DNA from: Nannochloropsis salina CCMP1776
Lineage: Eukaryota; Sar; Eustigmatophyceae; Eustigmatales; Monodopsidaceae
DNA length: 64,000 nt
Assembly: GCA_004565275.1 (NCBI GenBank)
Contig: SDOX01000163.1
Coordinates: 7,704 to 71,703, forward strand
Direction: 5' to 3'
Below, piece by piece: positions 1 through 11,059 of the stretch. The position numbers were made by a program, and so were the translations under genes. A model generated the notes under the pieces. That model had not been told where the DNA came from, did no database searches, and saw nothing but the letters and a program-made list of their open reading frames with translations. Each line of letters starts with the position of its first letter. Position 1 is the stretch's first letter.

Positions 1-21
1 CCTCCCTCCCTCCCTCCCTCC
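1..21 (+). repeat. (CCCT)n microsatellite at left edge
   Basis: Perfect CCCT repeat in the intron just upstream of a chlorophyll synthase exon; it probably continues to the left of the window. Confidence 0.9.
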
Positions 22-983
22 ACCCACCACGTCAGCCTGGCCGGGCTCGGCATCGCCATCGTCAACGATTTCAAATCCATCGAGGGAGACCGGGCCATGG
101 GCCTGCAGTCCCTCCCCGTCGCGTTCGGAATCGACGCCGCCAAGTGGATCTGCGTGGGGACCATCGACGTGACCCAGGTAAGCCGTTTCCGCGCGTCGGT
201 GTTTTTCGGGATTTCGTCGGTATTTTCGCCGAGGGGAATGCGGCAGTATATCCGGACTGGGAGATTGGGAGTTTTGTAACGGGGGAAAGTGGGGGGAAAG
301 GGATGGATGGGAGGAAGGAAGTGTAGAAGGCAAAGATGAGGAGAGCGATGCCAGTCACCTAGCATGCTTTCTATTGCCCCGTGACATTCTTTGAAATCGT
401 GCGCTCTCCTACTTTTCCTCCTTGCAACCTTTTTCTTCTCAAACTTCTCGTGCGATTAATTGAGAGAGGGACGGGCCAGTCTTCTCTACTTGACGATCTA
501 GCCACCCCCTCACGTCTATCTTGTTGTCCCGCTCTTGTGCCCTTCCCTTTCCGTCCCTCGTGTACTAGCTTGGTGTCGCTGGCTATCTAGCGTATATCGG
601 AGAGACGGCGTACGCCCTCGCACTCCTGGGGCTGATATTGCCGCAAATCTTCTTTCAATTCAAATACTTCTTGAAGGACCCCATAGAGTACGACGTCAAA
701 TACCAGGTAGGACGTATGGGAAGAAAGGAGGAGGAAAGTTTTTATCGTACAAAGTGTTTTCTTCTTTCTTGCAGTGTCGCAGCAGGAAAATCTTCTTCGG
801 GAATGCTCTTTCCCGGTGTGCTACGCATCATCATAATAGCCTACTTCCCCTTCCATGCCCATGATTCCCTTCTTTATCAACATGCACGTTTCGCCCTGGC
901 AGGCGAGTGCGCAGCCTTTCCTTGTGCTGGGCATCTTGACGACGGCATTGGCTGTGGGTCACCATGACTTCGCATCCATTTAA
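1..983 (+). CDS. chlG: Chlorophyll synthase, 3' part (partial)
   Basis: UbiA-family prenyltransferase that joins phytyl or geranylgeranyl diphosphate to chlorophyllide in the plastid membrane, the last step of chlorophyll synthesis. Only the C-terminal part is present. Exons read: about 36-179, 569-706 and 903-983; phases agree and the stop is TAA at 981-983. Visible family signatures are AIVNDFKSIEGDRAMGLQSL, the stretch PVAFGIDAAKWIC, then IFFQFKYFLKDPIEYDVKYQ, and a C-terminus SAQPFLVLGILTTALAVGHH. The acid-rich NDFKSIEGD segment is the second diphosphate/Mg-binding motif of the family. The first exon is preceded by a CCCT tract at the window edge, so its acceptor (AG at 34-35) is uncertain. 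Upstream exons lie outside the window. Recognition of the family is very secure. Confidence 0.93.
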
Positions 984-1830
984 TTGTGAAGGGTTTAAAC
1001 GGGGTTGTGTCCGAGACAAACGTCGCGGGGATCGAAAGCCTGTTAATGACACGGGCCGGGCTCCCAGAGAAGAGATGGTTTGACTTACGACTCGATGGGA
1101 ATAATTTTGGTCGGAAAAGAATCAAAGAAATTGAGGAATACGTGAAAGTCCACATGAAGAGTGGGCCTCGACCCGAAATTTGAGACGAGGGCGTTCTTTT
1201 CTGACGCCACGCTTAAACCATTTCCAACCCACCACATGCACGTTTAGGCAATAACAAAGACCTTGCTATGTCTCACACTTGAATTGTTGCTTCTCTGCTA
1301 CGGAAACCTTTTGGGACTGCGTAAGTGAAAACATACCGCCAACGAGACCAACCGTAGGGCATCATCATTTTTACCCCACTTTGCATGACCTGAAATAGTC
1401 ATGGGCGCATGCTAAACCTACGACGCATCAACGTAAATGTACGTATGCAATCATGACTGGGAAAAAATGGCCCAAATGGCCACGAGGCGGAAAATCGCAA
1501 AAGTATTCCAACGAGTGGAATTATTGATCGGGAACACCGGGAGGCAGGAGGTCACTGGACGTTCTCAAACGCAGCCCCTTGGAAAAGGAATCTCAAGCAA
1601 GTCCATGGCCCTAGAAGGCCATGCACCTGGAACTATTTTCAATGATGTCTGGGCTATGGCTCCGTGTTCGACCTGCTTGCCTGTGAATACTCGATGGAAA
1701 GAGAGAATCCTCCCCTTCATCCCTGTGCCTCCTCATCGGTTTTCCTTCCTTCGCCCTGCCCCTCACGCGTTCAGATCCAATACCACGCCGTGGCATTCCA
1801 TTACCAAACGTCCATCCTCCACAGCTCCGT
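984..1830. other. Intergenic, chlG to DEAD-box helicase
   Basis: This stretch holds the 3' flank of chlorophyll synthase and the presumed promoter of the helicase. Reading frames such as the one beginning at 1437 resemble no protein family and have no supporting splice structure. No RNA gene was recognised. Confidence 0.5.
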
Positions 1831-4800
1831 ATGTCATCTTCTACCAATGACCCCGCCGGGGGATGGGGCGCCAACTACACGTCTGCTTCGCCTGCACCAA
1901 CACCTCCTCCTTCCTCTGCTTCGGCTTCCCCTCAAATACCCCGTCGCGGAGGTGGAGACAGAGGGAGACATCGTCCCAAATTCAAAGAGCGAGAGCTGGA
2001 AGCGTCATTTAAAGACTCTTGTCGCATTCACTTGCCGACGAAGAGAGGTACGGGGCTGGCACATGTAGTGAGGAGGGCAATGAATAGGACGACAGGAAAA
2101 AACACGGGAGGTGTTGATCGTATGCATGCCATACTCTGGGGAGGTTGAAAGCCGAAAAACATGTCTTTCTACTCTTTCAGCGCCGTCTGACTTGCCCCTC
2201 CGTCATCGTCATCCGTCCCGCCCTCCACCTGGCATACCCTTCCCCCCTCCCTCCCTCCCTCCCTCCCTCCCTCCCTCCCTCCCTCCCTCCCTTCCTTCTT
2301 GAACCCATCGTGGAAGTTAATCTCCCTTCTCATCCTCTCTTCTTTTTTCCTGGCTTGCTTCAATGGTATCCTATCCGGTTATTACCCTGGGTGCAGACAA
2401 GGCCGGAGAGGGAGAGGTGCTTGCTACCCTCTCAGAGGATGACCCCTTGCACAGCGGGGTAGAATTTTCCGATCCAGAGGCGGGCATCCCTGAGGAGGTG
2501 GGGAGGGAAGGAGGGAAGGAGGGAACGGATGGAGAAGATGCGGTGGTAGTCGATATCTCTTATATGTCTTACCGGGTATTTCCCTGAATCATCGTGCGCG
2601 TCGTCGACCTGGCTCCTCCTGGGAGGAAGGTCTTGGCCGTGCCTGCTGTTTATCGGGGCATTGGTGGTTGGCCCCTCCACACCTTAGCATTGAAGTCCTT
2701 TCTTTTCACTTTCCTGCCCATCCCTTTGCGGGGAAAAAACGAACGAACAGATTTTGGCGGCCATTGCGGAATTGAACCTGGAAGAGATGAGTAAGATTCA
2801 AAACTTGACCATTCCGATGTTCACTAAGGACGAGGAGAAGCCGCACATTATTGCTCAGGTAGGAAGAAAGGGATAAGGGGGGGGAGGGAGAAAGGGAGGG
2901 CTTCGAAAAGGAAGAAATGTGTCAAGGGTGGCACAGGGAAGGAAGGGAGGGAGGAAGGGACGGAGGGGGGAGGGAGGAAGGGGAAGAGTCCTTCTTGTTT
3001 GTGTGTCACAGGTAAGGATGCAGGATAGACTTGCATCTCGCACCTCACGAATCCCTTCCTTTCCCCTCCCTCCCTCCCTCCCTCCCTCCCTCCCTCCCTG
3101 GTATCTCAAACATAGGCCAATTCTGGGAGTGGAAAAAGTGCCGCCTTTGTGATAGGGACCCTCTCTCTGCTGGACACGAGCAAAGCGACACCTCAGGCCA
3201 TCATTCTGGCGCCCAACAGGGAGCTTGTCCTCCAGGTGGACCTTCCCTCCCTCCCTCCCTCCTTCCCTCCCTCTTCCCGCTTTGCCTCCCTCCCTTCCTG
3301 TCTGCTTGCCTTTATTCTCAGCAACACAGGAGTGTACAATTCCATGTCCTACACCGCAAAACCCTACTTACTGTCACTCTTCCCTCCCCCTTTCCTTCCC
3401 TTCTTCCCTCCTTCCCTCCTTCCCTTCTTCCCCAGGCCTACGACTGGGTCCGCCAACTGTCGAAGCGCATCACGCCTCCATTGGAAGTGGCTTTGGCGCT
3501 TCCCGACAATGCGGCTTTCACGCGTCGGCGTGTTCAGGTACGGAGAAGGGGAGGACGGGAGGGAGGGAGGGAAGGTAGATGTCCTTGGTTCGATGCCCGT
3601 TGTGACCCTTGTTTTTATAATCATTTCAGGCCCATGTGGTTGTCGGAACGCCTGCCACCACGTTGCGCGGAATCCAGAACAGGAGCCTCGATGTATGCCT
3701 TTTTTCCCTTCCTCCCTCCCCTCTCTCTCCCTCCCTCCCTCCCTCCCTCCCTCCCTCCCTCCCTCCCTCCCTCCCATTCTTCTTCAACCCCTGCGTCTTT
3801 CCTCTCTATGCCTTACATTCCTGCCTCCATTCTACCTCTGCCTCTCTGTTGACCTCCCCTTCCACCCCTGCCTCTCCCATACCCCTCCGTCTCTTACAGG
3901 TGAGTCAAGTGCGCATCATGACCTTGGACGAAGCAGACCAACTCCTCGATGCTAAGAACAAGATCGACTGCGAACGAATCCGCGGGTGAGGAGGGAAGGA
4001 AGAAGGGAGGGAGGGAGGAAAGGAAGCAAGAAAGGAGGCAAGGAGGGGTAAGGAGGAAGGGGGGAAGGGACAAATTGCGGAAGGCCCGAGGCTGGAATTG
4101 GACTTGATAAAAAAGTGGGGGGAGATACCATGGAACTGGGTCCTCGATGCTTGTGGTCGTCTCGGCATTCATCGACGAGTTTGAATTTTACGTGTAGACC
4201 GACGGATCTTGGTGGGGGGGTTTAGAGGTGACCGTCTCTTTTCGACTTTTGCCTCCTTCGGACATGCCCCGCGATCCGGAGGGACGGGAAATGGGGAGAA
4301 AGTCTCGTGGTTTTTGCGCTGCAAAGCGATGCAGGTTTCCACAGGCACTGGCCCTTTCCTGATTCTTGGCGGTACTCCCTGTTTCTTACCCTCGGTGGGA
4401 CCTCTTCCTTCTTGATTGTACTCCAACCCTTTTCACAGCTTGATTGAAGGAACGGCGCCCGGACGCGCCAAGTCAGGGACTCCCATCTGTCGGTATGATG
4501 GACTGAGCTCTCCCTCTATGCCACTTTGACCTTCCATGTCTTCTCAATTGGTTCCTTCCGCCTTCTCTTTTCATCCCATCGCAGCTTCATTTTTTTCCTA
4601 CTCTTTTCTTTTCTTATCTTCCATAGTGTCACTCGTCTTTGCTGATTGTCTTCCTTTCCATTCCTCCTGCATATCCTCGTGGTACCCGTCATTTTTTTAG
4701 GTACGCCTTGTTTTCTGCTACCTATTCGGACACCATCATGGCCAATGTGCGCGACTTTGTCCCGCGAACCAGCAAACGTGCTCTAATCCAACTTGACAAG

Positions 4801-7433
4801 AATGAGGTGAAGTGACAGGGGTGTACAGAGGGGGGAATGGAAAGCTGTTTGAGTATTTTGGGGTGGTTGAAAGCAGACAAAGAGGCAGAAATAGGAAAGG
4901 AAAGAGGGCGGGTAGCATGACTGTCTGGGTGAGAAATATTTGGTATCATTCGGCAGCTCAACACGAATGCCTGCTCCTCCTTATGTCCCTTGCCCCGCCT
5001 CCGCTCCCTCCCTCCCTCTTTCTTTCACCCCCTCCCCCAGGTCATGGTGGAGGAAATCGCCCAGCTCTATGTTGATCTGAGGGAGCAAGGGTACGACGCG
5101 CCACGTTTTGAACAGCAGCGACGCAAGGTGAGAAGGAAAGGGCGGGAGAAAAGGAGGCAGGCAAGAAGGGGAGAAGGAAATTATAAGGATGAGATTACTG
5201 CGGAGGCTGTAGCTTAGAGGTTTTGGGAGGACGGAGGCCTGGAGAGGAGACCTCAAATGAATTTTTGGCAGATCGGATGACCGGTTAGAAGTAGGGAAGG
5301 CAGTGTGTGTGTGCTGTGTTGCCACGGAGATGCCTCATCTGATCTTGATACGCACAGGAGGATTTCATCGTTGCCCTTTTGAAGGAAAGGACTATTACCG
5401 GCAAGGTAAGCCCCCTGTCTTCCTCTTCCTTCTCCATCCCTCGTTTTCTCTTCCGATCCGTACATATTTCCTTCTTGGCACACTTCAATCATGTGTCTAC
5501 CCCGAGAACTCACACCGGCATCCAACCTTTCCTTCCTCCCTCCCTCTCCCTCTCCCTTCCTTCCTCAGGTCGTCATATTTGTTCAATCCAAACGCTCTTG
5601 CGCCGCGTTGGCCGATCGGTTGCGCCAGCTCCGCCACCTGGAGGCCTCTGAGTTTCACGGAGGGCTCACTCCAGAGGGTAAATATCCTCTCTCCCTCCCT
5701 CCGCCCTTCCCTCGCTTCTTGCTTTCCCCTCTCGTTTTCTTAGTTGATTTTCGTCCTTTATTCCTTCGACAAAAAATATTTATCTTCTTTCTTCCCCCCA
5801 ATGTTCTTTTCTTCTTGCCTCCGCCTTTATTTGATCGACTCTACCCCGTCATTCCCTCTATCTTTTCCCCCTCTCGCCCTCCTACGATACCCTCTTTTTC
5901 TTCCTCCCTCCCGCAGAGCGCGACATATTTTTCGCGGATTTTATCCAGGGCCGACGGAACGTGTTGGTCGCCACCGATGTCCTCTCCAGGGGGATCGACG
6001 TGGAAGGTAGGAAGGAGGGAAAGGGGAGGAAAGAAGCCAGGTCAGGAGGGAGCAAGAGGGGTGCAATTTCCTGTGCCGTGGCAAAGCCCCAGGGGGCAGA
6101 TCAAAGATACATTTTGCAGGGAGGGGGGACGAAAGGAAGGGAAAAGAAAGGGAGAAAGAGAGGGTAGACAGGGAGGGGGTTGTCTGAGGGGGTAGGGGGG
6201 CGGATTCGACGGGAAAAGAAGATGGAATAGTAAGATGAGGCCGTGCTGCTGATCTTAAAAAGTTTACCCCCTTTTTTGCCTTTCCTCCCTCTTTTGCCCT
6301 TTTCTCACTCTGCTCTTCTAGGTATTGCCTGGGTGATCAATTTTGACATGCCTTTCCAACCGCGTGTGGCGCGGAGCGACGAGGAAGGCAACGTGACCGA
6401 CACGGGGTACGGAAAGAGGGAGGGAGGGTGGGAGGGAGGGCTGGAGGCAAGGCTGTGGATGCTCATTCTGTAATCCTGGTTTGTATGCACAGGGCGCCGG
6501 AAACGTACATCCATCGAGTCGGCCGCACGGGTCGTTTTGGCGCCGAAGGGATCGCGGTCTCTCTGGTCGCGAACAATCAGGTTCTGGACTCTTTTCCTCC
6601 CTCCCTCCCTCCCTTCCTTCCTTTTTCTCCCTTCCTTTTTCTCCCTTCCCTCTCCCCGAATTGCTTTGCCCGTGCTTGTCGTCAGAGCATCCTTTCACCA
6701 CGCGTCTGATTTTCGCCCATCGGGCCTTCTGCTTCCTCTCCTTTCCTGTAGGAATGGAATCTCTTGCGCGCCATTGAACGAGACTACGCCCTGGGCATCA
6801 AGGCACAGGCTGGTCAGGAAGCCGGTAAGGACAAAAGGGAGCACATCGAAGGGAGGAAGGACCAGGGTAGGGCAGCACGGTAGAATAATTGCTCACGGCT
6901 ACTTCTCTTTGTGCATCCCTCCTCGACACCTATGCCACAGCCGTCCTCATTCATCAAGTCCCAGCCGACTCCATTCCCGAGGTCGAGAAGGTACGATGCC
7001 GCTCGTGCGTCTTTCCTTCCTTTCCATGCTCTCCTTCCCCCGTCCTCGTAATTTGCATTTTAATCGCCCTCCCTCGGAACTCCCTTTCCCTTCCGCGCTC
7101 TTTCCCTCCTTCCCTTCCTGTCCCTCTGATGTGTAGGTCGCAAAGCAGGTGGCGGACGCAGTGAAAGCCCGTAGAGCAGAGCGATTGGCCGCAGAAGCTG
7201 CGGAAGAAAAAGAGCAGGAGAAGAAGGAAGCAGATAAAGAGGCGGCAACGGCCGCAGCAGCGGCGGCCGCTTCAGGAGGTCCTGTAACGGCGGGAGAAGG
7301 ATCAGAAAATGCAGGGAAGGGGAAGGTGGGAGGAGAAACGAAGGAGGAAGAAAATGGAGAGGAGAAAGAGGCGGCTGCAAATGGTGATGCCTCCAAAGAA
7401 AAAGAAAGCGGAGCCACGGAGAAAGGAACCTGA
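1831..7433 (+). CDS. DEAD-box RNA helicase, Dbp5/DDX19-like
   Basis: ATP-dependent RNA helicase with 18 exons: 1831-2047, 2397-2575, 2751-2858, 3116-3235, 3436-3537, 3630-3692, 3900-3985, 4439-4492, 4701-4806, 5041-5127, 5358-5405, 5569-5677, 5917-6006, 6322-6406, 6493-6580, 6752-6824, 6941-6990, 7137-7433. Phases fit throughout and give about 653 residues. Motifs in order: ANSGSGKSAAF (Walker A), APNRELVLQ, VVGTPATTLRG, LDEADQLLD (DEAD box), LFSATYSDT (SAT), VIFVQSKRSCAAL, ATDVLSRGIDVEG and YIHRVGRTGRFG. The insertion before motif VI (INFDMPF...GNVTDTGAPETY) and the segment IPEVEKVAKQV are typical of Dbp5/DDX19, an mRNA-export helicase; assignment to that subfamily is an inference. The N-terminus is Ser/Pro-rich and the Q-motif region is divergent. 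The C-terminus is a long Ala/Lys/Glu tail. The first two exons are the least certain. Confidence 0.88.
2245..2294 (+). repeat. (CCCT)n tract in helicase intron 1
   Basis: About twelve CCCT units inside the first helicase intron. The complementary (GGGA)n strand fits a G-quadruplex consensus. Confidence 0.9.
2859..3115 (+). repeat. Helicase intron 3 with purine-rich 5' half and CCCT 3' half
   Basis: The intron opens with a G/A-rich block full of GGGAGG (about 2861-2990) and ends with a C/T-rich block, including a perfect CCCT run at 3065-3099, shortly before the acceptor AG at 3114-3115. The two blocks are roughly complementary, so the transcript could fold into a long stem that brings the splice sites together. 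Confidence 0.75.
3727..3775 (+). repeat. (CCCT)n tract in a helicase intron
   Basis: Twelve or so uninterrupted CCCT units between the exons ending at 3692 and starting at 3900. Confidence 0.9.
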
Positions 7434-8248
7434 GGTTGAAGAACAGGGGGTTGGGAAACTGAGAGAAAAGGAATTTGATGTGATCGGGATGGAGACAATG
7501 TTTCAGTTGTTGCGGTACAGTGGCTTCTCGATGAAAAGCTAGAAATCACGAAGAGCAATATTTACAACGTCCATAATTTTTGCGTGCTTTTTTTCCAAAT
7601 GCGACGGCTCCCATTGCGCTTATCAACCTCCATTAACCTGGCAACAAATATACATATACCTGCTATGTGTCTGTATGCAAACGTACTATCGAGCCTCGGG
7701 CACGCCCGCATGCCCTATGTACACGATTCTCTCTTCCCATCCCCGCCTTTCCTGCGTCCAGACCCCTCTGTCTGTGCAGTGTGCTTCCATTGCCCCACTC
7801 CGTCCTCTTTCCCGCCGTCCCTCCGCCCCAACCTCTGGTCGCCTTTTCCTTCCTTCTTTTCTTTCCTTCAGCAACATATCATCCAGAGGTAAAGAGACTA
7901 TCGTAGGGCTACGTCGCATCCCCTGCCCTTCACATACGGCAAAAGCAATCCGATATGGCCCCTTCCGCCTATCCTTTTCCTTCCCTCCATCCATAAGATT
8001 CCTTCCTATGTCCTTGTCTAGTGTTGTGTGAAACCCTGAACCACACGAACACCACAGTACCTACAACACCTTGGTTTGAAAGGCTAAGAGCAGGAAAACA
8101 AATCAACGTCTGTCAAATGCTTGCACTGCCGCAACATTACCACCCTGTGAAAAACGACCCCTGCAATGATTTAGATTCCTTACCGAGCCAACGACTGTCA
8201 AACTCTCTCACGGCGACAAGCAATCCTTTTCCGCTTAAGCGATTGCAT
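7434..8248. other. Intergenic, convergent 3' flanks
   Basis: Lies between the helicase stop and the end of the oppositely oriented Cys-rich gene. A pyrimidine-rich stretch runs from about 7730 to 8000. No conserved reading frame or RNA gene was seen. Confidence 0.45.
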
Positions 8249-9430
8249 TTAGCTTCGCAGCGCCCGGGGGGGACCAGAACGGGTGCCAGTCGCAGAATTC
8301 GCGGGGAGGGGGATGCCAGGAGCAGAATTGGAGGGTACAGGCAAGGCTGTAGGTACGGTGGGGTCGACAGAGGCCGTGGACGAGGGAGGGGTTCGGGTAA
8401 GGGGGCCGGCGGGTGCGGTGGGAGCCGCAGGCACAGAGGGAGGCTGCAAAGGTGTGGTCTTGGGCGACACCAAAGGAACAGGCGCCAGGCATTCGCTCAC
8501 TTGACAATTGGCCGTTTTCACCCCTCCGGCGATGAATGTATCGAGTGTGATCTCTTTCACGGCGCAGGCTTTGGTGAACGGGTCGCATATGATGGTGCTT
8601 CCACCCAAGGACCCAACGGTTTTGACCACCCGCTCCAAGATGCTCGTGCAAGAACGGTCTTCCCCCACCACACAGGTCAAAGCGCAGGATAAGTCCGGAG
8701 AGGTGTACGTGACAGCGCCGGTGCCATGGTTTGTTTTTACGGTCGTCCTGTCCGATTGGCAGCGGAAGATAGGCAGGTACGTCGCCAAGGCAGGGTCTGT
8801 GGGGTTATCGTGGCGTTTGATGAAAAGGAAGGAGAAGTCGCCCGGCTCGAACTTCATCTGCACAAAGCCAGTGCCATGCAAAAGGTCCGTAATGGCAGGG
8901 GTCGTTATTTCACAAAAGCCCGCCTAAAGAAGAAAAAGAGACCGGGGATGGAAGAATAAAGGAGAAAGGGCAGAATGGAAGAAAAAAAGTGACTTGGGTT
9001 GCTGGCCATCGCCTCAGTTGCATTGCATCCTAAGACATTGAGGGAGAAAGCAGAGATGATGTCGACCAAAGTTGTCCCAATCCGCTGCGTGCCCCTTCGC
9101 TTTTTCCTGCTTCGGCGGCTTTCCTACACGCATCATCACCCTCACGAAGCTCCTCACCAGTTTCTTTTCTCCGGCGAAGGACGTTTGTGCACATCTAGAA
9201 CCCTCTCCTTCGACGCTGGCACAGGCTTCGTCAGACGTGCAAATTCCACATTCCGGACCGACCCATCCAGCGGCACAGTCGCAAACGCCTGACGTATTCA
9301 CCCTAGGAGAGAGGGTTTGCATTGCGGGGCAAGTAAAGCTCCCGGGCCATGCCTCATGGCCTCCGACGTCTAGAAGAGGGAGAAGCGCAGAAATAAGCAG
9401 GAGCGCGGAGGAGGAAAATAAACGGGCCAT
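8249..9430 (-). CDS. Secreted Cys-rich protein with EGF-like motif
   Basis: Unrecognised protein, probably exported. From the ATG at 9428-9430 the product starts MARLFSSSALLLISALLPLL, a clear signal peptide, followed by a Cys-rich segment containing CDCAAGWVGPECGICTSDEAC, which resembles an EGF-like/laminin-type fold (given here as a motif of 21 or fewer positions: C-D-C, GWVGPEC, C-x5-C). The main exon (about 8923 down to 8249) contains eight or more cysteines and ends in a Pro/Thr/Ser-rich tail of roughly 70 residues, as in cell-wall or surface proteins. Exon joins near 9155 and 9000-9025 are uncertain: a small middle exon is likely but its phase could not be fixed. No enzyme motif was found. 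Confidence 0.6.
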
Positions 9431-11059
9431 AGAGAGGGCCTTCTGTGGCGTGATAGATAAGATAGAGTGGTAGGTCATGAGGAGCGACATGTAGCAAATA
9501 AATATAGGAGCCTTCAGAAAGTCCTTACTATTCCTCTTTCCGACTCGATTGCTTCCGAATTTCGTGATTGTGTTGTTCGTCTATGCCGCGCTGTCAATCA
9601 GAAAGCCGACAGGCAATGTGAAGCAAAAACTGTGACAAAGCTGCGACAAATTATTACTTGATCAGTAATTTGGCCAAATCACGACTGTATTAAAAAAAAT
9701 TCTCTGAGCACTCAAGATGAATTAAGGCCCAAAGGAAGAGACCTGAGGACGTCCAATCATGATGTGAACATAAAACTTGCTTTGCCCACAACGATGGAGG
9801 GAATCCTTGGACCTCCTGGCAAGTGTCACAGCCACAGGTAGGGTCGGCGAGGGACGAGCTGCTCCTAAAGCTGCGAACGCCCTCGCCGAATTTTAAAATT
9901 TTGAACATCGGCTGCACGCTTCTACTAAGCTCTCAAATTGCACCCAAAATGGTCGCCACTCCATCATGGAAATACGTTGTGAAACATTTACTTTTTAGAA
10001 GAACTTCAATGAAAAAATAAAGGGTTCTGAATGTGACAGACAAATGCGAAAGACTCCTTGTTATCATTGGCGCGGCTTCTAAGCATAACCAAGGCCACAG
10101 GTAATTATATCACGTAAGAAAGTTACTCTGCTGTATTACAGTAGATAAATGTGAAAGAAAAAGGAGAGAAGTGGAGAGAGTTTCGGCTTCAAAACGAAAG
10201 CATGACCAATGTTTGATCATGAACTTTCCAACGACCTGCTAAACGCGGAATATGCTTGCGTCGAATAGAAATCCGTGAGCAAAATGCTGCGAAAGAAGTA
10301 GCTTGCGAGTGTTCACGAGGGTGTGGGTTATATTCTTACACAATTCCGTATGCTAGACATTGTAATAGTAGCGCACGCTGGCCGCGAGCAATAATGATGG
10401 CACGAAATACTTTCCCCAACAACGTTTACAAGTTCGTTATATGTCGGCAATAAAGTACTATTTATAGAAAAGGTCATACTTAGTCATGGTATTTATAAAT
10501 ACCGCATTCAAGCGCGTGTAAGTGAGCCCATTTAGCGTTTTGCTCCACACATGAAATCAAGGGTGGTATCAGGATTGAGGGACGTATAGAATGAAGACCT
10601 TCAAAGGAGCAGAGATGCTAAGGGGTCAGTCACTTTCCCCTCGCTTTTCCTAGATAGAGAAACAGCTGAACACAAAAAAGTGATATACCTGGACATTGAT
10701 AAGCGATGTTGTGTTGGAGGAAAGGGGGAAAAGAATTACAAGTATTCTAGAATGTGGCGATTTTGGGTTGGCCGAGCAAACTTTCAAAAATTAAATGTAG
10801 ACAGCCGAGGTATGAATGCGCGATCATGCCTTTGCAGCAGGCGTTAATCTACTCCATTTTGGAAAGGAAGGGAGAGAAAGGAAAACACTATTACACGATT
10901 GAAAGGGGACTTGAATTTTTGTTTGGTTTTCCCTTGGTATCAGCTTCATACGTTGACGTGGTCTCTCTCTACTCGCATCCTTTTTCAAATACTGCTGATA
11001 TAGTGGGATGTCATCTTTTGGTCATATTTAAACAGTTGCTTTTCGATACTTTTCCCTCA
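9431..11059. other. Gene-poor stretch left of the palindrome
   Basis: About 1.6 kb of less GC-rich DNA with only short unrelated reading frames and no CCCT/GGGA tracts. No gene, tRNA or transposon signature was recognised. Confidence 0.5.

Noticed and set aside
3031-3955. Long frames rich in Pro-Ser-Leu over the helicase introns
   Set aside because: They are translations of CCCT tracts and switch with the repeat period; the conserved helicase exons lie in other frames.
7309-7542. Lys-rich frame with MPPKKKK near the helicase end
   Set aside because: It overlaps the last helicase exon in a shifted frame; the exon phase supports the stop at 7431-7433 instead.
8021-8692. Gly/Arg-rich + strand frame
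   Set aside because: It is antisense to the Pro/Thr-rich tail of the Cys-rich protein, which has a signal peptide and a consistent frame.
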